Under the pieces are notes generated by a model that had not been told where the DNA came from, made no database searches, and was given only the letters and a program-made list of their open reading frames with translations. Positions 7,648 to 15,469 of a stretch of 34,237 nucleotides of DNA are shown piece by piece. This DNA comes from Anabaena minutissima FACHB-250 (GTDB lineage: Bacteria > Cyanobacteriota > Cyanobacteriia > Cyanobacteriales > Nostocaceae). Numbering within the stretch: the first letter of the stretch is position 1; the number at the start of each line of letters is the position of its first letter. Location: NCBI RefSeq assembly GCF_014697125.1, contig NZ_JACJRG010000051.1:1-34237 (forward strand), given 5' to 3'. Position numbers and translations under genes: made by a program.

Positions 7648-8154
7648 TTACTGAAAAGCCTCAGATGTGCTAGGAATTTTGCCTTGGATAACCATGACTG
7701 AGCAAGTAGCATGATGAATCACATAATTACTTACACTACCTAAGAAAAACTCACTGAGTCCAGCGCGACCACGACGACCAAGCATAATTAAGTCAGCTGG
7801 CCAACTACGAGCTACTTCACAAATAATCCGACCTGCATCACCCATATTTTGAGTAAACCCAGTTTTTACACCTACATCGATAGCTTTATTCATGAGCGAT
7901 CGCAACCATTCTAATCTTTCTTGTTTAAGTTTTTCCCACTGTTGAATATAACTGTCCATTGGTTCGGCTGGTACAGTGGGATACATGGTATCAGGCTGCA
8001 TAAATATAGGGCTGAGATAAGGGTCTTCCAATGGAGAGAGAACATGGAGCAACATGATTTCTGCATCAGTCGATTTAGCTAAAAATACAGCTTGCTCAAA
8101 AATATATTCACCCATTTCTGATTGGTCAATAGCAACTAAAATTCGGTGATACAT
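7648..8154 (-). CDS. Universal stress protein (UspA family)
   Basis: 168 residues. The N-terminus YHRILVAIDQSEMGEYIFEQA and the C-terminal GRRGRAGLSEFFLGSVSNYV match the UspA fold. The second block is the G-2x-G-9x-G-S ATP-binding loop, so this is an ATP-binding member. The central insert (residues about 45-75, Pro/Met rich) is typical of cyanobacterial forms. The frame opens with TTG at 8160, but ATG 8154 is preferred, with AGGAG ten bases upstream. It is monocistronic, facing away from the hydrolase-fold gene at 8642 across a 487-bp gap. The role is stress survival; no specific partner is evident. Confidence 0.85.
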   Translation of the reverse strand: MYHRILVAIDQSEMGEYIFEQAVFLAKSTDAEIMLLHVLSPLEDPYLSPIFMQPDTMYPTVPAEPMDSYIQQWEKLKQERLEWLRSLMNKAIDVGVKTGFTQNMGDAGRIICEVARSWPADLIMLGRRGRAGLSEFFLGSVSNYVIHHATCSVMVIQGKIPSTSEAFQ

Positions 8155-8641
8155 AATCAATAGTCTCCTATTTTACTTAAAAGGCTTTTGAATAGATACT
8201 ATTCACTAGATTTATCTAACAAAAATGATAATTTAAAATCATCTGGCAGTCATTGAGATATAAATGAATATTTTTTAGATATTTGCTCATGATTATTCTT
8301 AAATTTGATAGTTGAATTAATTGATTATATAAAGCTAATATATATAAAATAAGTCTAGATAAAATAAAAGAGTGAAAAATTAACAGGTATCGTCTTGATT
8401 TTTGTTAAGCTAGCGATCATCTTAAATCAGGACTAACAAGCTCTTCAAATTTTAGTTATAAATTGAAACTATCATCATAACTCTATATATCTTGATGATT
8501 GTGTTAATTAAACTCCGCATCAACAGTTTTGATTCATCAATGAAATGAGAAAGACCTCATCTAATAATTATTTTAACTGGTGTGAGAATTCCTCATAAAT
8601 TATCTCTAAACCCTGATTTAACCCATTTTTAAGATATAGCA
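8155..8641. other. AT-rich divergent intergenic region
   Basis: 487 bp between two divergent genes, strongly AT-rich. It must hold promoters for both the stress-protein gene and the hydrolase-fold gene, but no box pair stands out from the AT background. No ORF with a ribosome site, hairpin terminator or known RNA motif was seen. Confidence 0.4.
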
Positions 8642-9361
8642 ATGAATAAAATCACACTATTGAACGTTGAAGAACAAATAGTCCTTCTGGAACTAGGCTC
8701 AATTCATTTAAAGGGAGAGCTAGTTATACCGACAGATGCAGAGGGAATTATACTATTTACTCAAGGAAGTGGCAGTAGTCGATACAGCACTTTCAACCAC
8801 TATCTTGCCCATGTCTTGCGTCAGGAAGGGAGACTAGCAACTTTTTTGATTGACCTACTGACTAAAGAAGAGGAAGTAATAGACCAACGTACCCAGCATT
8901 TTCGCTGTGATATTAATTTTTTAGCTACACGGGTAGTAGCTGTAACAGATTGGCTATCTGAAAACCCTGCTACCCAAAATCTCAAAGTTGGCTATTTTGG
9001 TGTAAATAGAGGTAGTGGAGCAGCATTATTAGCGGCTACAGCACGTCCAATGATTGTGAAAGCAATTGTTTCCCGTAGTGGACAAACTGACTTAGTAAGT
9101 GCAGTCTTACCCTGGGTACAAGCACCGACTTTGTTAATAGTGGGTGAAAATGACTACCCGATTATAGCCATGAATGAAGATGCGATCGCGCAAATTTCTG
9201 CACAACACAAAAAATTACACATTATTCCCGGTGCAACTCACCAGTTTGGAGAACCCGGTGCAATTGAAGAGGTAGGGCGATTAGCAGGTCAATGGTTTAA
9301 ATACTACCTCACCACATTGGAATCAAGTGAGTTAAATTTACCTCCAATGTCGTGGAATTAG
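8642..9361 (+). CDS. Alpha/beta-hydrolase-fold protein lacking the Ser nucleophile
   Basis: 239 residues, close to the dienelactone-hydrolase-like proteins often fused to or found beside phosphoribosyltransferases (GSGSSRYS near the start, PGATHQFGEPGAIEEV near the end). The acid is Asp171 (VGENDYP) and the base His200 (GATH). The nucleophile elbow, normally G-x-S-x-G, reads GVNRG with Asn122 where Ser is expected; the codon AAT is clear. Either the enzyme is inactive and now binds ligand, or another residue serves. The ATG at 8642 has only a weak ribosome site. The gene stands alone, divergent from the stress-protein gene. Confidence 0.75.
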   Translation: MNKITLLNVEEQIVLLELGSIHLKGELVIPTDAEGIILFTQGSGSSRYSTFNHYLAHVLRQEGRLATFLIDLLTKEEEVIDQRTQHFRCDINFLATRVVAVTDWLSENPATQNLKVGYFGVNRGSGAALLAATARPMIVKAIVSRSGQTDLVSAVLPWVQAPTLLIVGENDYPIIAMNEDAIAQISAQHKKLHIIPGATHQFGEPGAIEEVGRLAGQWFKYYLTTLESSELNLPPMSWN

Positions 9362-9444
9362 ACCCAGGGTAGGAGGGGTGTAGGGAATATCAGTTGACTC
9401 AGCATTCACTACCCCCACTTCCAAATTACTATCTTTGACTTCAG

Positions 9445-9753
9445 CTATTTGTTTTGAATTTCACGCGCCATTTTGACGTAATAGTCCATCTTAGTATTAG
9501 GACGGCGACGACCAGAAGTCAAGATTTCAGGCTTAGTATCTAGCTGCGTTGTGATTGACTCTTGATCTGAATATTTCTTTGTACTTTGTACTTCTTCAGA
9601 TTCTAAAAAATAACTAGGTTTATTCAATCCAAACAAATTAGCAAAACCATTAAATAAACTACTAATAAAGTCGAAAGTTTTTTTGAAAAAAACCGATAAA
9701 AAAGCTACCAAACGAATAAATGTATTTTGAATAACTTGAGCTAGCCGAGCCAT
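9445..9753 (-). CDS. Small conserved-looking cyanobacterial protein
   Basis: 102 residues. Residues 1-43 are amphipathic to hydrophobic (IRLVAFLSVFFKKTFDFISSLF) and could lie on a membrane. The C-terminal third is basic and ends RRRPNTKMDYYVKMAREIQ; blocks such as PSYFLESEE and MDYYVKMAR look like those of small cyanobacterial proteins of unknown function. No catalytic motif is present. It converges with the hydrolase-fold gene at 8642 and is separated by 243 bp from the GGDEF-EAL gene on its other side. Gene status is fairly secure from its length, composition and start; the function is unknown. Confidence 0.65.
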   Translation of the reverse strand: MARLAQVIQNTFIRLVAFLSVFFKKTFDFISSLFNGFANLFGLNKPSYFLESEEVQSTKKYSDQESITTQLDTKPEILTSGRRRPNTKMDYYVKMAREIQNK

Positions 9754-9874
9754 AATGTCTGAGGTTGATGATTGCTTGTGTAGCTATAATTGTGTCATAT
9801 AAGAATTTTCTATGTATCTACCATTAGATGAGTTTTTGATATAATTACGTTTTTAGGGGATAGGTCACGGGCTT

Positions 9875-9960
9875 CACTGTGCTACGCTTACACGTAGTAA
9901 AAAAAGCGTAAGCGTCCGCCAAGGAACTGAAGAGAACGCCGAACGGTAAAAGGTGATAGG
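9875..9960. repeat. Small dispersed GC-richer palindromic repeat
   Basis: Within otherwise AT-rich spacer DNA, GCTACGCTTACACGTAG and GCGTAAGCG lie close together and can pair (CGCTTAC with GTAAGCG), followed by a GC-richer GTCCGCCAAGGAACTGAAG stretch. Similar CTACGC/GCGTAAGCG material occurs near 12665, 17305 and 32240 in this window. This fits the small dispersed repeats of Nostocales intergenic regions. Confidence 0.5.
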
Positions 9961-9996
9961 GAACGAGATAGAAGGGAAAAAAGTATTTCTTTGGGT

Positions 9997-11853
9997 TCAA
10001 AAATTTTGTACTTTTAAAAAACTAGTTACTTGTTCACTAGGTAAAGGTCGAGAAAATAAATAGCCTTGTCCAAATTCACAGCCAAATTCCTGCAAATTTT
10101 CTAACTGTGTTTGAGTTTCAATACCTTCAGCTACAACAGAAATTCCTAGAGCATTAGCAAAGGAAATCATATTCTGCACAATAGCTGTGCCTTTAGAATT
10201 AGTATTTAAGTTATTGGTAAATGAACGATCAATTTTAATTGTATCAACAGGAAATGTATGCAATTGGCTAAAACAAGAATATCCAGTGCCAAAATCATCT
10301 ATACATAGTTTCATACCAAGAGTATGAATTTTTTCTAAAATTTGATTGACAATACTAGATGCTTTAATTAAAGCATTTTCTGTAACTTCTAACCTCATTG
10401 CTGAGGGTGATATATGATTATCGATGAGAATTTGTTTAATTTGTTCTACTAAATCTAACTGTTGTAGTTGTACAGCAGATATATTGATATGTATTACTAA
10501 TGAATTCGCAATTGGAAATTCTTGTTGCCACTGATATAGTTGCTGACAAGCTAACTGTAATGCTAGTAAGTCCAAGGTTGAGATGATACCCATCTCTTCA
10601 GCAATTGTGATAAATTTATCAGGTGAAATTAATCCCTTTTGTGGGTGTTGCCACTGAATTAAAGCTTCCAAACCAACTAGCTTTTGAGACGCTAAACAAA
10701 ATATAGGTTGATAGTAAAGGCAAAACTCATTTTTTTCTATGCTTTGACGTAGTTCACTTTCTAGCTGAATGCGCTGCAATGTTTGCTGCTGCATTTCTGA
10801 AGTAAAGACAATATGGCAACCTTTTCCGGCTCGTTTAGCTTGATACATTGCTGCATCAGCATCTCTGAGGATATCAGTTGGTTGTTGATAACTGAGAGTA
10901 GAAGGTAGAATACCAATACTAACGCCAATAGAAATTTTATACGTGTCAATCTCAAAAGGTATATGTAATTGTTGCAAAATAAAGTTTGCAACTACCTCAA
11001 CAGATTGAATGCCATCTTGATTGACAAGAAAAATTAAAAATTCATCCCCGCTTAACCGAACAATTTTATCTCTCTGAGAGATGCAATTTCTCAGGCGATG
11101 GGCAACTTGTTGTAATAATTTATCACCAACAAGATGTCCTAGATGATCATTAACACTCTTAAAACGATCTAGATCCAAAAATAAAATTGCGTATCCCTGT
11201 TGTGGTGGCTGCTGTGCAAAGATGTCTGATAAATATTGCATTAACCAAGCACGATTAAATAAGCCTGTTAATGAATCATGAAAGGCTGCATAGGTTAGTT
11301 TCTCCTCTCGTGCTTGTAGCTCATTTATTACCAAAGTAAGTTCTTGAGTACGCTCAATTACTCTTTGTTCTAAATCTTGGCTGAGTTGATATGATTGTGC
11401 TTCTGCTATCTGACGAGCCACAATCTCTTGATTAAGTTGACTATTTTTTTGATCAAGAGAGCGAGTTAATTTAAGTAAGTTCAAATTCAAACGTATACGG
11501 ATTAAAAGCTCTGCTGGCATAAATGATTTATTTATATAATCAACTGATTCTAAATTCAAGTCTAAAAATCTACTTTGTATTTCATTGCTAGCAATCATTA
11601 AAAGGACTGGAATTTTTTGCAATATGGGATCAATTTTAATCCGATGACAAATATCAAAAACATCTATTCCAGGCATCATTGCTTCTAGCAGAATTAAGTC
11701 AGGAATAATATGATCTAGTTTTTGGAAGGTATCTTGCCCACTAGTAGCGGCCAAAATTCTAAACCCTGATTCTGTTAATAAGGTGGACAAAAATCTCGAA
11801 TTCTCCAGATTATTATCCACAATTAAAATTAGTGCTACTGTCTCTGTTTGCAT
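9997..11853 (-). CDS. Receiver-like GGDEF-EAL cyclic-di-GMP protein
   Basis: 618 residues: receiver fold (about 5-125), coiled coil (about 125-180), GGDEF (about 180-345), EAL (about 360-610). The receiver is degenerate: Glu57 replaces the phospho-acceptor Asp (LILLEAMMPG) and Asn14 replaces one of the acidic pair, while Lys109 is kept. The diguanylate cyclase signature is SGDEF at 268-272, a variant that can be active. The EAL domain is intact by motif: EAL at 396-398, LEVTEN, IDDFGTGYS, IKIDRSF, VVAEGIE. It probably hydrolyses c-di-GMP, perhaps controlled by its GGDEF and a non-phosphorylated receiver locked in one state. It starts with ATG and stands alone. Confidence 0.9.
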   Translation of the reverse strand: MQTETVALILIVDNNLENSRFLSTLLTESGFRILAATSGQDTFQKLDHIIPDLILLEAMMPGIDVFDICHRIKIDPILQKIPVLLMIASNEIQSRFLDLNLESVDYINKSFMPAELLIRIRLNLNLLKLTRSLDQKNSQLNQEIVARQIAEAQSYQLSQDLEQRVIERTQELTLVINELQAREEKLTYAAFHDSLTGLFNRAWLMQYLSDIFAQQPPQQGYAILFLDLDRFKSVNDHLGHLVGDKLLQQVAHRLRNCISQRDKIVRLSGDEFLIFLVNQDGIQSVEVVANFILQQLHIPFEIDTYKISIGVSIGILPSTLSYQQPTDILRDADAAMYQAKRAGKGCHIVFTSEMQQQTLQRIQLESELRQSIEKNEFCLYYQPIFCLASQKLVGLEALIQWQHPQKGLISPDKFITIAEEMGIISTLDLLALQLACQQLYQWQQEFPIANSLVIHINISAVQLQQLDLVEQIKQILIDNHISPSAMRLEVTENALIKASSIVNQILEKIHTLGMKLCIDDFGTGYSCFSQLHTFPVDTIKIDRSFTNNLNTNSKGTAIVQNMISFANALGISVVAEGIETQTQLENLQEFGCEFGQGYLFSRPLPSEQVTSFLKVQNF

Positions 11854-12293
11854 ATATTTATATGTAAAACTCCTGGTTTTTATTCAAAATTTCTCAGATT
11901 TACGCATCAACAGAGTTATAAATAACGGGTTCACTGATACTTGCAACTGATCAGGATAAACTTAGAATATGTGAAAAATACTGACAAAAACTGGGAAATT
12001 TACCAATTTTTAAAGGGTATGATTATTTGATTGATCCAGTTACTTGAAGTGTGTTCATTAAAATACTACAAGGAAAGAAATATCATTTCCTGATTGACGA
12101 GCGATCGCTGTTATAAAATATCAAATTTCAGCGTTAAAATATTTACTTTAGCTAGATTTTGAAAAATACCAATCACAAATATTTACTTTATTCGGGAAAA
12201 TATTTCCTATATTGATATAACAAGTAGATAATTTAATGTATACTGCCAAAAAAATGTAAAAACTTATTAGAATATATAGCCTGCTAAACCAAC
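11854..12293. other. AT-rich spacer upstream of the GGDEF-EAL gene
   Basis: 440 bp with no supported gene. One HIP1 palindrome lies at about 12102. The region must contain the promoter of the GGDEF-EAL gene; no box pair is distinctive. A hydrophobic minus-strand reading frame that enters from 12417 crosses the terminator at 12294-12320 and is judged spurious. Confidence 0.4.
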
Positions 12294-12320
12294 AAAAAAC
12301 CTCGGTAATTAAACCGAGGT
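12294..12320 (-). terminator. Strong Rho-independent terminator, minus strand
   Basis: ACCTCGGT (12299-12306) pairs perfectly with ACCGAGGT (12313-12320) around a 6-base loop. On the minus strand the stem is followed by six or more T. It is too far (over 400 bp) from the stop of the minus-strand hydrolase gene at 12727 to be its natural terminator, so it probably ends an independent short transcript. Confidence 0.75.
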
Positions 12321-12523
12321 GATTAGGAGAAGTCCAAATGTTAATGGAAGATAGCAATACTGAAATTGAGCCTTGATGAACCAACTGCACAAGAAACATT
12401 TCTGATTTTGGTGACAACTGAGTAGATAACCCTTTCTGCTTAGTTGAGTTGATTTCACTGCCTTACTTAAGGATGAGCCGTTGAGTGAGTTTTTAGTTTG
12501 TCAAGTCAATTTATTGCTTTATG
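12294..12523 (-). ncRNA. Candidate small RNA, about 230 nt
   Basis: Read on the minus strand, a TTGACC box (12554-12559) is followed after 18 bp by TACATT (12530-12535), a reasonable sigma70-type promoter. About 205-230 nt downstream is the strong terminator at 12294-12320. No ORF with a ribosome site ends before the terminator; the only open frame runs through it. The gap, promoter and terminator together suggest a free-standing small RNA. It does not carry a motif I recognise from Yfr1, Yfr2, tmRNA, 6S or known riboswitches. The exact 5' end is inferred. Confidence 0.4.
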
Positions 12524-12529
12524 TAAACT

Positions 12530-12559
12530 AATGTAACGAATTTGTAACTAATTGGTCAA
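12530..12559 (-). promoter_or_regulatory. Putative sigma70-type promoter for the small RNA
   Basis: TTGACC (minus strand, 12559-12554), 18-bp spacer, TACATT (12535-12530). It lies alone in a gene-free stretch and points toward the terminator at 12294-12320. It is found by eye and may be a chance match in AT-rich DNA. Confidence 0.35.
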
Positions 12560-12659
12560 CAATAGTTGACATATAAAATGCAATATATTTTATATGTTTT
12601 ACTGATATACAAGAGATTGCTGACTAATGAGTGAGTGTCACCTTTCAACAATCAGCACG

Positions 12660-12748
12660 CTGTTTAACGCCGCGCTCCGCTCTAAGCGCAGCTATGCCCG
12701 CAGGGCTTTACAGCACTCATTACTTATTACTCAGCACTCATTACTTGG
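12660..12748. repeat. Palindromic dispersed repeat followed by heptamer repeats
   Basis: 12660-12713 is a GC-rich palindromic unit bounded by GCTGT and ACAGC arms, with CGCTCCGCTCTAAGCGCAGC inside. It is followed by five heptamers CACTCAT-TACTTAT-TACTCAG-CACTCAT-TACTTGG (12714-12748). The heptamers cover the 3' end and stop codon of the minus-strand hydrolase gene. Confidence 0.65.
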
Positions 12749-13572
12749 TAATGATTTGCTAACCAGCTGTCAATATCACCGAGTAACTGCTGGGGTATTT
12801 CCCAGGGAAAAAGATGAGCCGTGTTAGGGTAGCATTGCCACTGGCTATTTTTGAGGTTTTGAGCCGTTTCTAAGCTGGACTCGGCTGTAATGTGACGGTC
12901 TTGAGAGCCAGCAAGTACCAGACTGGGACAATGGATTTGCTTCAGGTCTTCTAGTCGGTTATATCCCAAACGTAAGGCACTATAAAGGGCGCGAGTGGCA
13001 GATGTGGAAGTTTGTAAATAAGCTGGTACGGCTTCTTGAGCAATGTAATTATATGCTGTATTTGTATGTTGCTGGATGAGGTAACGAAATAGCGATCGCT
13101 TACCAAAAGTCTCAATATTCCATTGCCAGCCAGGTTTAACAGAGTTCAAAAGCGCAGCAACACCTGTGTAAAGATTATCTTGCCAAGTAATGGGGGGATG
13201 ATTCCCACGAGGTCTAGCGGCTGTCGCTATCAAAATTAACCCTGTGACACGTTGTGGTAAACGCAAAGCCAATTCCATCGCCAAAATTCCACCTAAAGAC
13301 CATCCCAACACCAAACATTTTTCGATTTGGAAAGAGTCTATCAGGGCTTCTAAGTCAGTTAAATGATCCTGCATCGCAAAATTGCCCTGAAAGCGACTTT
13401 TGCCGTATCCACGTAAATCTGGAGCAAAAGTTTGGTAGCGTTTTGCTAAATGATTGGTAAATACGGAAAGACTACGACCACAGCCAGGATGACCGTGTAA
13501 ACACAAAATCGGGAATCCTTGCCCTTGAATATCAACTTTGAGGTTTACAGCTTTCGTAGAACTATCAGGCAT
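12727..13572 (-). CDS. Alpha/beta hydrolase
   Basis: 281 residues with a full catalytic set: oxyanion HGHPG (26-30), nucleophile Ser92 in GWSLGG, acid Asp225 in GSQDRH, base His253 in NTAHLF. The layout and size match the BioH/haloperoxidase-like branch, but the substrate cannot be read from sequence. A Gly-Tyr-Gly-Lys-Ser block (DLRGYGKS) after the oxyanion region is typical of the family. The start ATG at 13572 gives the N-terminal beta-strand expected. The last residues (VMSAE) and the stop codon are encoded by heptamer-repeat DNA, so the C-terminus may have been altered by repeat spread. It is a single gene, 97 bp after the CAP gene on the same strand. Confidence 0.85.
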   Translation of the reverse strand: MPDSSTKAVNLKVDIQGQGFPILCLHGHPGCGRSLSVFTNHLAKRYQTFAPDLRGYGKSRFQGNFAMQDHLTDLEALIDSFQIEKCLVLGWSLGGILAMELALRLPQRVTGLILIATAARPRGNHPPITWQDNLYTGVAALLNSVKPGWQWNIETFGKRSLFRYLIQQHTNTAYNYIAQEAVPAYLQTSTSATRALYSALRLGYNRLEDLKQIHCPSLVLAGSQDRHITAESSLETAQNLKNSQWQCYPNTAHLFPWEIPQQLLGDIDSWLANHYQVMSAE

Positions 13573-13669
13573 TGTGGTTAGGTTCTGAGCAATATTGGTG
13601 CTGCTGTTAGAAAATTTTCAATCTTGAGCAGATCACAGACACAACGATTATACGAATTTCTAATAAAAC

Positions 13670-14314
13670 TTACTTTGATGTGAATCCCCCGGCGTAGGTA
13701 ATCACACACATTTGCCTATATGTAGCGTGGATACCAAAGGCTACCCCTGTCACCTGAAAAGCTGGGTTAAAAATATTGGTACGATGACCCCGCGATCGCA
13801 CTCCATCATCAATAATTAATTGCATGATAATATCTTGGGCAGTGTGAGAACCATAACTAATATTTTCCCCGGCTGTCACTTGCCAATTACCGTAGCGACT
13901 CATGCGAGTGAACGGGTTACTACCATCGCTACCATCATGACCTACAGCACCTTTTTTCCCTTGATCTTGGACGTGATCTCTAGCAGCCAAGGACATACCT
14001 TCAGATATAGTTAATGATTTTACGGGATGAGCCGACTTGAGAAAAGCGATCGCCTCATCTACTGCTTTGACCCCTTCTTGGGTTTGTAAATAAACATGAT
14101 CGCCAAGTTTAACTTTATTGCCCTGAAACCGCCGGCGATAATTTTCCAAGAGAGGGATATATGCTTGAGGATTGGTGCGGACTTTGTTCGTCTCCTCTGC
14201 TACTAGTTGTTCTAATGGGGAGATATTGTATGTTCGTGTCAACCTTTCCGAACTTTTTGGCGAAATCCCCTGTATAAGTTGCCGAAATTGCAGTTGCTGA
14301 TTTAGTAATTTCAT
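13670..14314 (-). CDS. CAP-domain protein without a signal peptide
   Basis: 214 residues. From SPLEQLVAEETNKVRTNPQAY to the end it is a CAP (SCP/PR-1) domain with the cavity residues visible: His in GHDGSDG, Glu in GENISYG, His in SRGHRTNIFN. It is closely similar to the CAP gene at 15470-16171, but its first about 35 residues (MKLLNQQLQFRQL...) are polar and carry no signal peptide; an in-frame TGA lies five codons upstream of the ATG, so none can be added. CAP proteins are usually secreted, so this copy is either cytoplasmic, exported another way, or decaying. No good ribosome site precedes the start. Confidence 0.75.
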   Translation of the reverse strand: MKLLNQQLQFRQLIQGISPKSSERLTRTYNISPLEQLVAEETNKVRTNPQAYIPLLENYRRRFQGNKVKLGDHVYLQTQEGVKAVDEAIAFLKSAHPVKSLTISEGMSLAARDHVQDQGKKGAVGHDGSDGSNPFTRMSRYGNWQVTAGENISYGSHTAQDIIMQLIIDDGVRSRGHRTNIFNPAFQVTGVAFGIHATYRQMCVITYAGGFTSK

Positions 14315-14378
14315 AACTGGGAGTTGTCAACAAGATATATTTAGCTCCACGGTGTGGACAGCAGTTTTCGGACATAGG

Positions 14379-14409
14379 GGTGTACAAAATGTACGTCTAT
14401 CTGTACACC
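14379..14409. promoter_or_regulatory. TGTACA-rich inverted repeat
   Basis: GGTGTACA (14379-14386) is mirrored by TGTACACC (14402-14409), with another TGTAC between them. It lies between the stop of the kinase-fold gene and the CAP gene start, where a promoter or operator for the latter would sit. No T-run follows, so a terminator is less likely. A regulatory role is inference. Confidence 0.35.
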
Positions 14410-14430
14410 TATAGGTTGAAACTCTCTGGC

Positions 14431-15285
14431 TCAACCGATGTGAGCTAACGATAATGAAATATTGTTATACTTGATTCCGGCTAATGCCCACTGAAGTTCA
14501 AATGTCCCTGCCCAAAATCGCGCCCGTTCGATGACATTATTTAATAAAGGGTAGTTACTTTGCATACAACGTACAATGCTCTCACCGTAATTACTTAATT
14601 GCACTGCAATGTCACAAGCTGGATCACCCAAGCCGGCAGTACCAAAATCGATCATGCCCGTAATACTCTCTGATCCTGAATCAAATAGTATGTGATAGAC
14701 TGGTAAGTCGCCATCAATTAGTACGCGTGTGTAGCTGAGGTCGAGTTCACCTGAGACTACTGGTGCAAACAGTTCGTTGATCCATGTTTTTTGATAACGC
14801 CATAGGTGAGGGAACAAGATGTCCTGAACCTGCTCATATAACTCTAACCAATCTGCACGCGATCGCTCCGCACCTGATGAAGATATCTCAGAACTTACTA
14901 AAACTTCATAGGGAATGCTGTGTAACTGTTGATGAAATTTGGCAATTTGAGAAATCACACGCGCCTTTGCGGCTGGAGCTAATTTCAGTAAGGTATGGCG
15001 AGAAAGAGGTTCACCTTTGATAAATCGATAACTGACAAAGGTTTCTTCCAGGTGTTCAAAGTGCGGAACTGGTAAATCAACATAACCTTGCACAATTTTC
15101 AACACCTTCGCCTCATGAGCTAGAGTCTCTATTCCCCAGTCTGCTTTGACAAAGCGACATACTAGGTCATGATTGACTACCACCACATCATTAACCATCC
15201 CATCTTGGTTAAAATCAAGATGTTCAAAAGAAATGCCCGGATAAACAGTGCAAATTTTTTCTAAATAAGCAGAAGGAATATTCAC
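14431..15285 (-). CDS. Aminoglycoside phosphotransferase-fold protein
   Basis: 284 residues of the APH/choline-kinase fold. The catalytic loop, usually HGDLxxxN or HGDLxxxH, reads IDGDLPVYHIL: catalytic Asp193 is kept, the preceding His is Asp191, and the metal-ligand position is His198. The DFG-equivalent IDFGTAGLGDPACDIA is intact (Asp213). ATP and metal binding are plausible; the substrate is unknown and resistance need not be implied. The gene sits between two CAP-domain paralogues on the same strand with gaps of about 115 and 185 bp, so co-transcription is possible but unproven. Start ATG 15285 gives a normal N-terminus. Confidence 0.8.
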   Translation of the reverse strand: MNIPSAYLEKICTVYPGISFEHLDFNQDGMVNDVVVVNHDLVCRFVKADWGIETLAHEAKVLKIVQGYVDLPVPHFEHLEETFVSYRFIKGEPLSRHTLLKLAPAAKARVISQIAKFHQQLHSIPYEVLVSSEISSSGAERSRADWLELYEQVQDILFPHLWRYQKTWINELFAPVVSGELDLSYTRVLIDGDLPVYHILFDSGSESITGMIDFGTAGLGDPACDIAVQLSNYGESIVRCMQSNYPLLNNVIERARFWAGTFELQWALAGIKYNNISLSLAHIG

Positions 15286-15327
15286 AAAGACTCCGTAAAT
15301 AGTTACAACAAACAGATAATCAGAACT

Positions 15328-15348
15328 AATCGGATGAAATATCCGATT
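15328..15348. repeat. 8-bp perfect hairpin
   Basis: AATCGGAT (15328-15335), 5-base loop, ATCCGATT (15341-15348), in the gap upstream of the kinase-fold gene. It has no T-run on either strand. It could be an operator or an mRNA stem; the sequence alone does not decide. Confidence 0.4.
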
Positions 15349-15469
15349 GAAGCGGGTTCACTAATTTCTATGTTTGTTGCACTACCAACGCATCATTGTA
15401 GTTAAACTCCCTGAAAAATCTTTAGTGATAAGTATACCATCTGTGTGCAATCCTCAGACTATGCCACAG

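Noticed and set aside
12148..12417. 89-residue hydrophobic minus-strand ORF
   Set aside because: Crosses a strong minus-strand terminator at 12294-12320, has no ribosome site, and hydrophobicity follows from T-rich DNA.
12627..12827. 66-residue plus-strand ORF
   Set aside because: Composed of dispersed-repeat and heptamer DNA plus antisense of the hydrolase gene.
14115..14387. Alternative frame upstream of the first CAP gene as a frameshifted signal peptide
   Set aside because: Translated sequence is polar and not similar to the paralogue's signal peptide, so a frameshift does not explain the missing signal.
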